Assembly (NCBI RefSeq): GCF_904067545.1
Contig: NZ_LR881183.1
Coordinates: 310,001 to 374,000, forward strand
DNA from: Thermococcus camini
GTDB taxonomy: Archaea > Methanobacteriota_B > Thermococci > Thermococcales > Thermococcaceae
DNA length: 64,000 bases
Direction of reading: 5' to 3'
Below are positions 14,969 to 24,902 of this stretch, piece by piece (positions within the stretch are counted from its first letter, which is position 1; every line of letters begins with the position of its first letter). The notes below the pieces were generated by a model, which was not told the origin of the DNA, ran no database searches, and saw only the letters and a list, made by a program, of their open reading frames with translations. A program made the position numbers and the translations under genes.

Positions 14969-16079
14969 CTCTCTCCCATCCCCTAACTTTTCCCCTCATG
15001 TAGATTCCAACAAGAACCGCCACCGCGACGTCTGCCAGCGCAAACAGAAGCTTCGTGAAGACCTCTATGTCGGAGAGCGTCAGTATGGCCATCGCGTAGC
15101 GGGTGGTGAGGTCTATCGTCACCCACAGGGCCGGCATCATGAGAAGCGTGGAGGTGTAGTACCAGATGTGGTGGTCCTTCCTCAGGTAGGACTGTATCAC
15201 CTTACCGGTTATCATGACCGCCACCCCTATTATCAGGGAGGGGTTGAGTGCGTTGATGTAGATCAGCATCGCGAGGAGCGGCGTTCCCGGATAACTGCCT
15301 ATCAGGTCCAAGGAGTACTCCTCAAGCCGGAAGTAGGCGTTTATCGCACCACCTATGATGACCAGCGCTCCTGCTATGACCGAGATGACGAAGACGAACT
15401 GCTTGGCTATGGTCTCGCGGACGTTGAACCGGAAGCCCTTGGTGAAGAAGTAGCCGCCGATAAAGAGGAGTATCGTACCTGTTATCGTGGCGGAGATTAT
15501 CTTTACGCTCTCGGGATACCAGACGCCGATAAGGCGGGCGATTCCATAGAGCAGGAGTATCATCCCGGGAATGCCGAGGACCACCTTCGCCACCTCGGGG
15601 TCGCTCAGTATCTCCTTCAAATACCTGTAGATGATGTAGTACGTCGTCTCTATGCCCTCGCTCTGTTTGACCACGACGCGGTGGGAGCTTATTATCGGCA
15701 CTTTCGATGTGATTATCGGGAATATCTGCTCGTCTTCGGCGCCGTCTGTTACTGTGATGACGCCATCCGCAGGGAACCTCTCGAGAACCAGCTCCAGCTG
15801 CCTGGCGAGCTCCAGGTCGCTCTTGACACCCACCTTCGGGTGGCCGGTTATGAGGGCCACCTGGACGTCATCAAACTCCCCGCTCTCTTTCAGGCTGTCG
15901 TACAGCTTAACTGCGGCATAAACAACGTTGGCATCGCTGTCCTCGGGATCGGCAAGGCTGAGCTTTAGGGCGGCGTCGATACAGGCCTCTCGCCCGATGA
16001 CCGGCCCCTCAACGCCCGCCTTCTCTCCAAAGTCGTCATCGCGGTCTATAGCGAGAATCAGTGCTTTAATATCAACCAC
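14946..16079 (-). CDS. DUF373-family membrane protein
   Basis: A 377-residue archaeal protein of DUF373. The first 140 or so residues are soluble and conserved in the family (LAIDRDDDFG at the N-terminus, ITGHPKVG, VTDGAEDEQIFPII, SSHRVVVKQSEG) and the rest holds about seven to eight membrane segments. Function is unknown in the family; the acidic DRDDDFG motif suggests metal or nucleotide binding. The start overlaps the upstream thiamine-binding-like gene by eight bases, and the coiled-coil gene overlaps its end, so the three form one operon. Confidence 0.85.
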   Translation of the reverse strand: MVDIKALILAIDRDDDFGEKAGVEGPVIGREACIDAALKLSLADPEDSDANVVYAAVKLYDSLKESGEFDDVQVALITGHPKVGVKSDLELARQLELVLERFPADGVITVTDGAEDEQIFPIITSKVPIISSHRVVVKQSEGIETTYYIIYRYLKEILSDPEVAKVVLGIPGMILLLYGIARLIGVWYPESVKIISATITGTILLFIGGYFFTKGFRFNVRETIAKQFVFVISVIAGALVIIGGAINAYFRLEEYSLDLIGSYPGTPLLAMLIYINALNPSLIIGVAVMITGKVIQSYLRKDHHIWYYTSTLLMMPALWVTIDLTTRYAMAILTLSDIEVFTKLLFALADVAVAVLVGIYMRGKVRGWERVEAGASA

Positions 16080-16374
16080 CCCTGACCTTTTCCATCACGG
16101 ATTTCACCTTGTCCTCCATTTTTCTTTCCACATCGCGCCTGTCGTCTATCCTCACGGTTGTAGAGACCCTCTCGGCCCCGAGCTCGAACATGAGTTCATG
16201 GGCCTGCTCTAGTATTTCAAACGCGTCCCTTACGGTTGGAACCTCTATTATTGTTGCCATCGGGGTCAGTTGATATTTAACACCCTTTCTCTCTAAAAGC
16301 TTTACCACCTCTGCGACGTACCTGCTCAGGCTTTTCTGGCCGAGGGGAACGATGACGAACTCTACTATCACCAC
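16072..16374 (-). CDS. MTH1187/YkoF-type thiamine-binding domain protein
   Basis: A 100-residue ferredoxin-like-fold protein of the MTH1187 family (former DUF77). Seen: EFVIVPLGQKSLSRYVAEV at the start, YQLTPMATIIEVPTVRDAFEIL in the middle and RVSTTVRIDDRRD near the end, matching the family. Members bind thiamine or related small molecules and form oligomers. The GTG at 16374 gives the standard N-terminus; an open frame continues to 16620, but that extension overlaps the divergent AMMECR1 gene and has no family character. First gene of the operon with DUF373 and the coiled-coil protein. Confidence 0.8.
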   Translation of the reverse strand: MVIVEFVIVPLGQKSLSRYVAEVVKLLERKGVKYQLTPMATIIEVPTVRDAFEILEQAHELMFELGAERVSTTVRIDDRRDVERKMEDKVKSVMEKVRGG

Positions 16375-16468
16375 TTTCGACACCCGACTTAACTTCCTTC
16401 GGCAATTTTTTAAGCTTTGCGGGAAAGGTAAATAACCCTTCCCACCGTATGAGCCGTGGGTGAGGGCG

Positions 16469-17086
16469 ATGTACAAGATCAAGGACGACTGGGGGGAGTT
16501 CCTCGTCAGGCTCGCAAGGAGAGCTATAGAGGAGTACGTTAGAAACGGCAGAACGATAAAACCGCCAGAGGATACGCCCCCGAAGCTGTGGGAGAAGATG
16601 GGCGTCTTCGTGACTATCAACAGGCGTCACGCTCCTCCGCAAATGGCCCTTAGGGGATGCATAGGCTTCCCTTTGCCGATATATCCCCTGGTTGAGGCTA
16701 CTATAAAGGCCGCCATATACGCTGCTGTCGACGACCCGCGCTTCCCGCCAGTGAGGGAGAGCGAGCTGAACGACCTGGTTATTGAGGTGAGCGTCCTGAC
16801 GCCACCTGAGCCAATTGAGGGACCGCCGGAAGAAAGGCCGAAGAATATTAAGGTCGGTAGGGACGGTCTGATAGTCGAGAAGGGAATTTACTCCGGTTTA
16901 CTGCTCCCACAGGTTCCGATAGAGTGGGGCTGGGACGAGGAGGAGTTTTTAGCCCAGACCTGCTGGAAGGCTGGATTACCTCCAGACTGCTGGCTCGACG
17001 AGGACACGAAGGTCTACCGCTTCACGGCTGAGATATTTGAAGAGGAGAAACCAGGAGGGCCGGTGAGGAGGAAGCCGCTGGTTTAA
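16469..17086 (+). CDS. AMMECR1-domain protein
   Basis: A 205-residue soluble protein of the AMMECR1 family, conserved in archaea and eukaryotes. The family motif LRGCIGF is visible (here ALRGCIGFPLPIYPL, about residue 60), followed by AAVDDPRFPPV and the IEWGWDEEEFLAQTCWKAG segment. Function is not established; a link to radical SAM or tRNA-related chemistry has been proposed for relatives from domain fusions. ATG 16469 follows GGTGA by five bases. Its stop overlaps the end of the convergent methyltransferase gene by four bases. Confidence 0.9.
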   Translation: MYKIKDDWGEFLVRLARRAIEEYVRNGRTIKPPEDTPPKLWEKMGVFVTINRRHAPPQMALRGCIGFPLPIYPLVEATIKAAIYAAVDDPRFPPVRESELNDLVIEVSVLTPPEPIEGPPEERPKNIKVGRDGLIVEKGIYSGLLLPQVPIEWGWDEEEFLAQTCWKAGLPPDCWLDEDTKVYRFTAEIFEEEKPGGPVRRKPLV

Positions 17087-18438
17087 CCCTTTCTCATCTT
17101 CGCTATGAAAAAGGAGTTGCAGTCGTGCCTGTGCGTCCACGCTCTAAAGACTTTATCGCCGATTTCAAGAAAGCCCCGGTCGCCCCAGCCGAAAGGATAG
17201 TCCATCAGCTCAAGCCCGACCCTCTCAACGGCAAACAGAACGTTCTCCTCGTCCTCGTCTATTCTAATCGAGCACGTAGAGTAGGTCATCTCACCGCCGT
17301 CGCGAAGGTTCTCGTAGGCGTTTCTGAGCATATTTCTCTGGACGTTTATTATGCGCTTGATTTTCTCCTCGTTGAAGCGCCACTTCACCTCAGGGAACTG
17401 CCGGTAGGTTCCCGAGCTTGAACACGGCGCATCGAGGATGATTTTGTCGAACTTCTCTTTATCCCTGAAGCTCTGGCCGTCGGCGTGAACAAGCTTGACG
17501 TTTTTGATTCCGAGGAGCTTCATCTTCTCCTTCATGCGCATGAGCCTGTCGTAGGAGTAGTCGACCGCGATTATTTCGCCTTTGTTCTCCATTAGCGAGG
17601 CAGCATGGAAAGTCTTGCTCCCCGGTGCTGAGGCCAAATCCAGAACCCTCTCGCCGGGTTCGGGAGCCAAAACGTGTGCAACATAGGCAGAGGCCAGATC
17701 CTGGATAACGAACTTCCCTTCCCTGTACCAGTCGAGCCTCGTTACCGGAGTCTTGTATTCGAGGATCTTCAAAACGTCCGGGACAGGGGTTAAGGCAGTC
17801 CTCACACCGTTCTCCTCAAGGTAGTCCCTTAGCGAGTCCACGTCGGTCTTGAGGGTGTTTGCCCTCACGTAGTAGCGCTGAGCTTTGTTGTTGCTGAGGA
17901 GCAAACGGACAACCTCGTCGTAACCAAGGAGGTCTATAGCGTACTCGACGTACCACCTCGGGTGGGAGAATCGGACGGAGAGCCACTCGATTTTATCCCT
18001 TTCCTTAAGTCTCTTAAGTGCCTTCTCCACGTCGAACTTCTCTATCGAGTGCATCAGCGCGTTCACGAACTTTGCCCTTGAGAAATCAAAGCGCTCCTTA
18101 ACTACCCGGATTATTGAGTCGGTCGCCACAGCCGGCGGAACTTTCCGGAAGTGGATTTCAAAGGTGCCTATCCTCAGAAGGCTGGCCAGATATGGATCGA
18201 GGTCTTCGACCGTTGAGCCTTTGAGGACGGAGTTTATTATGAAGTCTATCTTTTTTCTCCACTTCTCTATCTCGAAGACGTAGGCGTGAGCCAGTCCGCG
18301 CGCCTTGTCCCTGTCCCTACCCGCCACGCGCTTAAAAACCCTCTCAAGCGCGTGCTTCGATGAGAGTTCACGCTCCTCAACTAAGCTTAAAGCGTCCGCC
18401 ACCACTTCCTGAAAGCTCACGCGGTAAAACAGCTCCAT
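17083..18438 (-). CDS. RNA cytosine-C5 methyltransferase, RsmB/NOL1 family with NusB domain
   Basis: A 451-residue SAM-dependent enzyme. It has an N-terminal NusB-like helical domain (about 1-135), a linker and a catalytic Rossmann domain: SAM motif VLDLASAPGSKTFHAA, motif IV DAPCSSSGTYR and motif VI TYSTCSI with the two cysteines used in m5C formation. The substrate is most likely rRNA or tRNA. The start ATG 18438 precedes ELFYRVSFQEVV; a longer reading reaches 18813 but overlaps the divergent gene. A TTTAAAAAG element lies 21-30 bases upstream and there is no GGTGA, so the mRNA is probably leaderless. Confidence 0.88.
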   Translation of the reverse strand: MELFYRVSFQEVVADALSLVEERELSSKHALERVFKRVAGRDRDKARGLAHAYVFEIEKWRKKIDFIINSVLKGSTVEDLDPYLASLLRIGTFEIHFRKVPPAVATDSIIRVVKERFDFSRAKFVNALMHSIEKFDVEKALKRLKERDKIEWLSVRFSHPRWYVEYAIDLLGYDEVVRLLLSNNKAQRYYVRANTLKTDVDSLRDYLEENGVRTALTPVPDVLKILEYKTPVTRLDWYREGKFVIQDLASAYVAHVLAPEPGERVLDLASAPGSKTFHAASLMENKGEIIAVDYSYDRLMRMKEKMKLLGIKNVKLVHADGQSFRDKEKFDKIILDAPCSSSGTYRQFPEVKWRFNEEKIKRIINVQRNMLRNAYENLRDGGEMTYSTCSIRIDEDEENVLFAVERVGLELMDYPFGWGDRGFLEIGDKVFRAWTHRHDCNSFFIAKMRKG

Positions 18439-18540
18439 GGACGGGGCTTTGAGCCCGAGTTTAAAAAGGTGGTGGTGCGTTATACTCTGGCCACCGAAAC
18501 ACTTATTACCTTCGGAAGTGGGGTTTTGTAAGGGGATTTT

Positions 18541-19095
18541 ATGAAGTGGGGAAACATGATAGCTATTGTTTTGCTGCTGGTGATTGCATTCTCGGCCTTT
18601 CATCTCTACGTCCAGAAAGAGCGTCTGAACGCCCTGATTGAGGGGCAGATGGACTGTGAGAGGGGCTGGCTCCACACCGTGACTTTTTCCACGATGGTTG
18701 ATCTCCAGTTCCACTCCAAGAATGCGCTTGGGGCACTCGACTCGAATTCCATCCCGGCCTTTAACCTTTCCACGGTTGAACTTGAACGGGACTTTCTGAG
18801 GCTCCTCAACCACCTTCTTGAGGCTGAGAGCTATCTCAGACTGGACACCTTCAATGAGTCGGTTTTTAAGATGGCCGACACGGGGGGATGTATGGAGTTT
18901 CTAAACGCGTCAAGAACTGCTTTTCTCAATGGAACTGCCAACATCTCTGCCGTCCGTGAGGGATTAAGCCTGATCCACGACTTTGCAACGGAGTGGCGGA
19001 GGAACGGCAACTATCCCAGTGAGGAGCTTTTGAAGGCCAACGTTGAGCTTCAGGAGAAGTGCAGTGCCCTTATACAGAAAGTTGAAAATCCATGA
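18541..19095 (+). CDS. Membrane-anchored hypothetical protein, 184 residues
   Basis: One N-terminal membrane segment (MIAIVLLLVIAFSAFHLYV, about residues 6-24) and a helical extracellular part of about 155 residues with sequons NLST, NESV, NAS, NGTANIS. Three cysteines (about residues 39, 120 and 174) could form a disulfide. I do not recognise the family. It is divergent from the methyltransferase gene and precedes the polymerase gene by 82 bases, which has its own promoter region. Likely a surface or pseudo-periplasmic protein. Confidence 0.6.
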   Translation: MKWGNMIAIVLLLVIAFSAFHLYVQKERLNALIEGQMDCERGWLHTVTFSTMVDLQFHSKNALGALDSNSIPAFNLSTVELERDFLRLLNHLLEAESYLRLDTFNESVFKMADTGGCMEFLNASRTAFLNGTANISAVREGLSLIHDFATEWRRNGNYPSEELLKANVELQEKCSALIQKVENP

Positions 19096-19177
19096 TTGTC
19101 CCTTTCCGCTGCTATTCTTTATTTAAGCATGGCGAAGTTTATTAGTTCTGGATTCGATAATCCCACAGGTGTTGGTC

Positions 19178-22100
19178 ATGATCCTCGATGCCGACTACAT
19201 CACTGAGGACGGAAAACCCGTCGTAAGGATATTCAAGAAGGAGAACGGCGAGTTCAAGATCGAATACGACCGCGAGTTCGAGCCGTACATCTACGCCCTC
19301 CTGAGGGACGATTCCGCGATTGAGGAGATCAAGAAGATAACCGCCGAGCGCCACGGAAAAGTTGTCAAGGTCAAGCGCGCCGAGAAGGTTAGGAAGAAGT
19401 TCCTCGGCAGGCCAATAGAGGTCTGGAAGCTCTACTTCACACACCCGCAGGACGTGCCAGCCATTAGGGACGAGATAAGGAAGCATCCCGCTGTGGTGGA
19501 CATCTACGAGTACGACATACCCTTCGCCAAACGCTACCTCATCGACAAGAACCTCGTCCCTATGGAGGGTGACGAGGAGCTCAAGATGATGTCCTTCGAC
19601 ATCGAGACGCTCTACCACGAGGGCGAGGAGTTTGCCGAGGGGCCGATTCTGATGATAAGCTACGCCGACGAGAATGAGGCGAGGGTTATAACGTGGAAGA
19701 AGATTGACCTGCCCTACGTTGACGTTGTCTCAACCGAGAAAGAGATGATAAAGCGCTTCCTCAAGGTCGTGAAGGAGAAGGATCCGGACGTTCTCATAAC
19801 CTACAACGGAGACAACTTCGACTTCGCCTACCTAAAAAAGCGCTCCGAGAAGCTCGGGATAAAGTTCGTCCTCGGCAGGGACGGGAGCGAGCCGAAGATA
19901 CAGCGCATGGGAGATCGGTTTGCGGTCGAGGTGAAGGGGAGAATACACTTTGACCTGTATCCAGTCATAAGGAGGACGATAAACCTTCCAACATACACCC
20001 TTGAGGCGGTTTACGAGGCAGTCTTTGGAAAGCCGAAGGAGAAGGTTTATGCAGAGGAGATTGCCAGGGCCTGGGAGACCGGCGAGGGGCTTGAAAGGGT
20101 GGCAAGATACTCGATGGAGGACGCTAAAGTTACTTTTGAACTCGGCAGGGAGTTCTTCCCGATGGAGGCCCAGCTTTCGAGGCTGATAGGTCAGAGCCTC
20201 TGGGACGTTTCGAGGTCAAGCACCGGCAACCTCGTGGAGTGGTTCCTCCTGAGGAAGGCCTACGAGAGAAACGAACTTGCCCCAAACAAACCCAGCGAGA
20301 GAGAACTGGCGAGGCGGCGCGGGGGCTACGCTGGCGGCTACGTCAAAGAACCAGAACGGGGATTATGGGGCAATATCGTGTATTTAGACTTCCGCTCTCT
20401 CTATCCCTCCATCATAATCACCCACAACGTCTCGCCGGATACGCTCAACCACGAGGGCTGTAAGGAGTACGATGTTGCCCCAGAGGTGGGCCACAAGTTC
20501 TGCAAGGACTTTCCCGGTTTCATCCCGAGCCTTTTGGGTTCCCTCCTCGACGAGAGGCAGAAGATAAAGAGGAAAATGAAGGCCACGATAGACCCGATCG
20601 AGAAGAAGCTTCTCGATTACAGGCAACGCGCCATCAAGATTCTGGCAAACAGCCTGCTGCCGGAGGAGTGGGTTCCGGTAATCGTAGGAGATGAAGTTAA
20701 ACTTGTCCGCATAGGGGAGTTCGTTGATGCACTGATGAAGACTGATTTGGAGTTGGTGATGAGGGAGGGCGACACGGAATTTCTTGAAGTTAAAGGAATC
20801 CGTACCCTGTCATTCAACAGGAAGTCAAAGAAAGCACGCACGATGCCTGTGAAGGCCGTAATCAGGCATCGTTATGCCGGGGACGTTTACGAGATAGTCC
20901 TCAGCTCAGGGAGGAAGATAAGGGTAACCACTGGCCACAGCCTCTTCGCGTACAGGAACGGCGAACTCGTAGAGGTAACCGGTGGCGAAGTCAAACCCGG
21001 GGATCTCCTGGCGGTGCCGAAGAGAATAAACCTCCCCGAAAGGAAGGACAGGCTCAACATCGTTGAACTGCTCCTCAAAATTCCGGAGAGTGAAACCGAA
21101 GACATAGTCATGACCATCCCCGTTAAGGGAAGGAAGAACTTCTTCAGGGGGATGCTGAGAACCCTCCGCTGGATTTTTGGGGAAGAGAAAAGGTTGAGGA
21201 CCGCCAGACGCTATTTGGAACACCTTGAAAGGCTCGGCTACGTAAAGCTCAGGAAAATCGGCTATGAGGTCGTTGATGAAGAGGGACTTGAAAGTTACAG
21301 GAAACTGTACGAAAAGCTCGCCCAAACGGTTCGATACAACGGCAACAGGAGGGAATACATCGTTGATTTCAACGCCATCCGCGACGTTATCCACCTGATG
21401 CCCGAGGAGGAACTTAAGGAGTGGCTGATTGGAACCAGAAACGGGTTCAGGATGAGACCGTTCATAGACGTTAACGAGGACTTTGCAAAGCTCCTTGGAT
21501 ACTACGTGAGCGAGGGGAACGCGAGAAAGTGGAAAAACCATACTGGTGGCTGGAGCTACACGGTAAAGCTTTACAACGAGGAGAAGAGCGTTCTCAACGA
21601 TATGGAAAGGCTGGCATCGAAATTCTTTGGAAGAACGAGACGTGGAAAGAACTACGTTGAAATCCCGAGGAAGATGGCTTACATCATCTTCGAGGGACTC
21701 TGCGGGGTGCTGGCTGAAAATAAGAAGGTTCCAGAGGTTATTTTCACATCGCCGGAGAATGTGCGCTGGGCCTTCCTTGAGGGATACTTCATCGGCGACG
21801 GCGACGTTCACCCGAGCAAGAGGGTTCGCCTCTCAACGAAGAGCGAGCTTTTGGCAAACGGCCTCGTCCTGCTCCTCAACTCGCTGGGCGTTTCGGCAGT
21901 TAAGCTCCGCCACGATAGTGGAGTTTACAGGATCTACGTGAACGAAGAGCTCCCGTTCACAGAATACCGGAAGAAAAAGAACGTCTACTACTCCCATGTC
22001 ATACCCAAGGAAATACTCAAAGAAACCTTCGGAAAGGCCTTCCAGAAAAACATGAGCCATGAAAAGTTCAGGGAGCTCGTTGAGAGCGGGAAGCTTGACG

Positions 22101-23116
22101 AAGAAAGGGCCGAGAGAATAGAGTGGCTTCTCAATGGGGACATAGTTCTTGACAGAGTTGTTGATGTTAAGAGGGAACACTACGAGGGACACGTCTACGA
22201 CCTGAGTGTTGAAGGTGATGAGAACTTCCTGGCCGGCTTTGGGCTCCTCTACGCCCACAACAGCTACTACGGCTACTACGGCTACGCCAGGGCGAGATGG
22301 TACTGCAGGGAGTGCGCCGAGAGCGTTACGGCGTGGGGCAGGGAGTACATAGAAACCACCATTCACGAGATAGAGGGGAAGTTCGGGTTTAAAGTACTCT
22401 ACGCAGACACGGACGGCTTTTTCGCGACGATACCAGGAGAGAACGCCGAGACGGTCAAGACGAAGGCCAGGGAGTTCTTAAAATACATCAACGCCAAACT
22501 GCCCGGCCTTTTGGAGCTCGAATATGAGGGCTTCTACCTGAGGGGCTTCTTCGTTACCAAGAAGAAGTACGCCGTGATAGACGAGGAGGGCAAGATAACC
22601 ACGCGCGGGCTTGAAATAGTCAGGCGCGACTGGAGCGAGATAGCGAAGGAGACCCAGGCAAGGGTTCTGGAGGCTATTCTCAGGCACGGTGACGTGGAAG
22701 AAGCGGTGAGGATAGTCAAGGAAGTAACGGAAAAGCTGAGCAAATACGAGGTTCCGCCGGAGAAGCTGGTCATCCACGAGCAGATAACCAGAGAGCTGAA
22801 GGACTACAAGGCCACAGGCCCGCACGTGGCCATAGCGAAGCGCCTCGCCGCAAGGGGGGTAAAGATACGCCCCGGCACGGTGATAAGCTACATCGTCCTC
22901 AAGGGCTCCGGGCGGATAGGCGACAGGGCGATTCCCTTCGACGAGTTCGACCCGACGAAGCACAAATACGACGCGGAGTATTACATAGAGAACCAGGTTC
23001 TGCCGGCTGTGGAGAGGATTCTAAGAGCTTTTGGCTACAAGAAGGAGGAGCTCAGGTATCAGAAGACAAGGCAGGTTGGGCTTGGCGCGTGGCTGAAGGT
23101 GAAGGGGAAGAAGTGA
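19178..23116 (+). CDS. Family B DNA polymerase precursor with one intein
   Basis: The 1,312-residue precursor gives a 775-residue polymerase after removal of a 537-residue intein. Exonuclease motifs are [21 protein letters not shown] and YSMEDAKVT. Polymerase motifs are [20 protein letters not shown] (A), [13 protein letters not shown] (B, split by the intein) and YADTDGFF (C). The N-terminus [19 protein letters not shown] is typical of Thermococcus PolB, a replicative/repair enzyme with proofreading and uracil-read-ahead. ATG 19178 is chosen by homology; GGTGT ends five bases before it. The gene lies alone between unrelated genes. The mature enzyme should be active if splicing works. Confidence 0.97.
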   Translation: MILDADYITEDGKPVVRIFKKENGEFKIEYDREFEPYIYALLRDDSAIEEIKKITAERHGKVVKVKRAEKVRKKFLGRPIEVWKLYFTHPQDVPAIRDEIRKHPAVVDIYEYDIPFAKRYLIDKNLVPMEGDEELKMMSFDIETLYHEGEEFAEGPILMISYADENEARVITWKKIDLPYVDVVSTEKEMIKRFLKVVKEKDPDVLITYNGDNFDFAYLKKRSEKLGIKFVLGRDGSEPKIQRMGDRFAVEVKGRIHFDLYPVIRRTINLPTYTLEAVYEAVFGKPKEKVYAEEIARAWETGEGLERVARYSMEDAKVTFELGREFFPMEAQLSRLIGQSLWDVSRSSTGNLVEWFLLRKAYERNELAPNKPSERELARRRGGYAGGYVKEPERGLWGNIVYLDFRSLYPSIIITHNVSPDTLNHEGCKEYDVAPEVGHKFCKDFPGFIPSLLGSLLDERQKIKRKMKATIDPIEKKLLDYRQRAIKILANSLLPEEWVPVIVGDEVKLVRIGEFVDALMKTDLELVMREGDTEFLEVKGIRTLSFNRKSKKARTMPVKAVIRHRYAGDVYEIVLSSGRKIRVTTGHSLFAYRNGELVEVTGGEVKPGDLLAVPKRINLPERKDRLNIVELLLKIPESETEDIVMTIPVKGRKNFFRGMLRTLRWIFGEEKRLRTARRYLEHLERLGYVKLRKIGYEVVDEEGLESYRKLYEKLAQTVRYNGNRREYIVDFNAIRDVIHLMPEEELKEWLIGTRNGFRMRPFIDVNEDFAKLLGYYVSEGNARKWKNHTGGWSYTVKLYNEEKSVLNDMERLASKFFGRTRRGKNYVEIPRKMAYIIFEGLCGVLAENKKVPEVIFTSPENVRWAFLEGYFIGDGDVHPSKRVRLSTKSELLANGLVLLLNSLGVSAVKLRHDSGVYRIYVNEELPFTEYRKKKNVYYSHVIPKEILKETFGKAFQKNMSHEKFRELVESGKLDEERAERIEWLLNGDIVLDRVVDVKREHYEGHVYDLSVEGDENFLAGFGLLYAHNSYYGYYGYARARWYCRECAESVTAWGREYIETTIHEIEGKFGFKVLYADTDGFFATIPGENAETVKTKAREFLKYINAKLPGLLELEYEGFYLRGFFVTKKKYAVIDEEGKITTRGLEIVRRDWSEIAKETQARVLEAILRHGDVEEAVRIVKEVTEKLSKYEVPPEKLVIHEQITRELKDYKATGPHVAIAKRLAARGVKIRPGTVISYIVLKGSGRIGDRAIPFDEFDPTKHKYDAEYYIENQVLPAVERILRAFGYKKEELRYQKTRQVGLGAWLKVKGKK
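20651..22261 (+). mobile_element. PolB intein with LAGLIDADG homing endonuclease (pol-b site)
   Basis: The intein is residues 492-1028 of the precursor, inserted in polymerase motif B between KILAN and S. It starts with Ser ([10 protein letters not shown]), has a block [13 protein letters not shown], two LAGLIDADG-type motifs, [11 protein letters not shown] and [12 protein letters not shown], each with an acidic residue, and ends [23 protein letters not shown] with the +1 residue Ser. All splicing residues appear intact, and both endonuclease motifs keep their acidic residue, so homing may be active. Size and site match known inteins of other Thermococcus polymerases. Confidence 0.95.
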
Positions 23117-23132
23117 ACGCCAAGCTCCTTCG

Positions 23133-23834
23133 CTAACTCTTCTTTTCTGTCCTCCTCAGCACCTCTAAAATCCCCTCAACGTTTGGCACCTCAAAGCCCC
23201 TCTCGTGGATCTTCCTTATTTCCTCGGCTTCAGGGTTTATCCAGACCGCCCAGAGACCGGCCCTTAAAGCACCCTCGAAGTCCTCCGCATAGGTATCGCC
23301 TATGTGGATTGCCTCGTTCGGAGAAACATTGAAAACCCTGAGCGGCTTCTCGAACATCTCCGGCATCGGCTTGTAAACCAGAACCTCGTCGGCGAAGAAG
23401 GTTTTGTCAATGTAGTCCGTAAGCCCGAACCTTTCGAGCAAAAGCCTCGTGTAGGAGCCGGGCCAGAACATCACGTTTCCTGTGACAGTGACCTTCAGGC
23501 CCTTTCTCCTGACGCCTTTGAGGGCTTCTCTTGCCCCCGGAAGGACTATATCGTCGCCGACCTTCAGGACGGCCCTCGCAGCGGCCCTTTTGACGAGTTC
23601 CACATCTATCCCCAAAAGCTCTGCGAGCATCTCCTGGCTCTCTTCGAGTGCCCTGGCCGGATTTCCTACGGTTTTTGCACGCATTCGCTTTATCCTCTCA
23701 CGGGTGAGCATCATTCCCTCGACGACGTCTATTATGCACGCTCCCATCAGCTTGGAGAGCTCAACGGCCATGGCGTCGAGCATGACGTTGATGTCCAGCA
23801 GCGTGTTCCAGACGTCGAATGAAACGAGCTTCAT
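23133..23834 (-). CDS. HAD-family hydrolase
   Basis: A 233-residue haloacid dehalogenase superfamily phosphatase. Motif I is SFDVWNTLLD (nucleophile Asp near residue 6), motif II is VTGNVM, motif III Lys is in VYKPMPEMF and motif IV is IHIGDTYAEDFEGA. The helical cap (about 15-85) sits between motifs I and II, the C1 type. Substrate unknown; relatives dephosphorylate small metabolites. ATG 23834 follows GGTGA by five bases. It lies 17 bases from the polymerase end, convergent. Confidence 0.85.
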   Translation of the reverse strand: MKLVSFDVWNTLLDINVMLDAMAVELSKLMGACIIDVVEGMMLTRERIKRMRAKTVGNPARALEESQEMLAELLGIDVELVKRAAARAVLKVGDDIVLPGAREALKGVRRKGLKVTVTGNVMFWPGSYTRLLLERFGLTDYIDKTFFADEVLVYKPMPEMFEKPLRVFNVSPNEAIHIGDTYAEDFEGALRAGLWAVWINPEAEEIRKIHERGFEVPNVEGILEVLRRTEKKS

Positions 23835-23873
23835 GCTCATCACCGGTTTGGATTCCCTTCGGAGGATAAAAAC

Positions 23874-24902
23874 TCAACGGTCATTCTCCCTGCCCGCGAG
23901 ATAAATGAGGCCCTTCATGAGGCCCGCCTCCCTGAGAACCGTTTTTAGATTCCTGAACCTGGAACGCATGACGAAGAGCTCGTAGAAGCCCTCCAGATTG
24001 CCCCAGTGGCCGTAGGCCGATAACGCCAGATACATAACCTCCTTGGGCTTGAGCTTTCTCCCAAGGCTTTCGTTCAGGGCTTTAAGTCCCGGCTTTATCC
24101 TCTCAAGAAGTCCCTCCCTCGTTATGAGGTGGAGCATGAGGTCTTCAACTGTTGGCTTCTTCCACTCTATCGTCTCGTCCTCGAAGGGCAGGCCGATTAT
24201 CAGCGGAACCACCTCGGTTTTTCCTACGAAGTAGCCAACGGATGTTCTCCTGTGTTTAAAACCCGAGAGCTTTCCGGCTATCGAGGCCAGAGCAATCTCT
24301 CTGTCCTCATCGACGTCGATAGCCACTCCGATCCTCTCAACGGTGAAGTCGAATACATCCATTGCCCTCAGGAAGTTCCCGAGGTTTCTGATTACACCTG
24401 AGTTGCCCTCGCTCGGAATTATTGCCAGGTAATAGCCATCCTCCCGCTTCAGCAGGTCGAAGTTGTCGCGCTCAAAGACCCTCTCTATAAACCTCAGGCT
24501 GTAAGGTGCCTTCCTACTCTCCTTGAACTCAAAGAGCTTCTTGAAGACTGCCTTGAAGAATTTGGCGTCGGTTTTCCCCTCGACGAAGAGGACGCTTGTC
24601 CTTGCTTCTTCCCCTGAAAAGTTCCCCCTCACATCGAAGTCGAGGTACTTCCTCAGCTCATAGGTCTCCTTGAGGGTGAGGCTCTTCCCCGTATCGGAAT
24701 ATATCAGGACGTTCTCCTCGCCCCGCCTGAACTTCCAGGTTATCAAGTCGATAAGCTCAAGGCTCGCCGTAACGACGGTCTCCTCCCCCCTTAGGGAATC
24801 CACGAAATCGATGAGTTCATCTCGGTTTTTCCTGTATTCGGGAAATAGGATGGCCTTCTCGTCGACGAAGGCCTCGAAGCGGTTTCCAGTTATGAGCTTC
24901 AT
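23874..24902 (-). CDS. TOPRIM-like protein (DUF3226-type)
   Basis: A 342-residue protein. The middle part carries a TOPRIM-like pattern: SVLFVEGKTDAKFFKAVF with a conserved Glu (about residue 107) and later GVAIDVDEDRE with the Asp-x-Asp pair (about residues 195-197), as in DUF3226/OLD-type TOPRIM domains that bind metal and cut or bind DNA. The N-terminal 100 residues and the C-terminal helical 90 residues are not recognised. Start ATG 24902 directly abuts the upstream gene's TGA, with GGTGA inside that gene's end, so the pair is one operon. Nuclease activity is inference. Confidence 0.65.
   Translation of the reverse strand: MKLITGNRFEAFVDEKAILFPEYRKNRDELIDFVDSLRGEETVVTASLELIDLITWKFRRGEENVLIYSDTGKSLTLKETYELRKYLDFDVRGNFSGEEARTSVLFVEGKTDAKFFKAVFKKLFEFKESRKAPYSLRFIERVFERDNFDLLKREDGYYLAIIPSEGNSGVIRNLGNFLRAMDVFDFTVERIGVAIDVDEDREIALASIAGKLSGFKHRRTSVGYFVGKTEVVPLIIGLPFEDETIEWKKPTVEDLMLHLITREGLLERIKPGLKALNESLGRKLKPKEVMYLALSAYGHWGNLEGFYELFVMRSRFRNLKTVLREAGLMKGLIYLAGRENDR

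Noticed and set aside
14793-15968. A 391-codon open frame on the plus strand
   Set aside because: It is the antisense of the DUF373 and coiled-coil genes, has no ribosome-binding site and gives a low-complexity protein.
16375-16620. N-terminal extension of the thiamine-binding-like gene
   Set aside because: It overlaps the divergent AMMECR1 gene and its promoter, while the family N-terminus fits the GTG at 16374.
18439-18813. N-terminal extension of the RsmB-type methyltransferase
   Set aside because: It overlaps the divergent gene at 18541 and has no domain; a TATA element just before 18438 supports the shorter start.
20906-21811. A 301-codon open frame on the minus strand within polB
   Set aside because: It is antisense to the intein, whose frame has clear splicing and endonuclease motifs.
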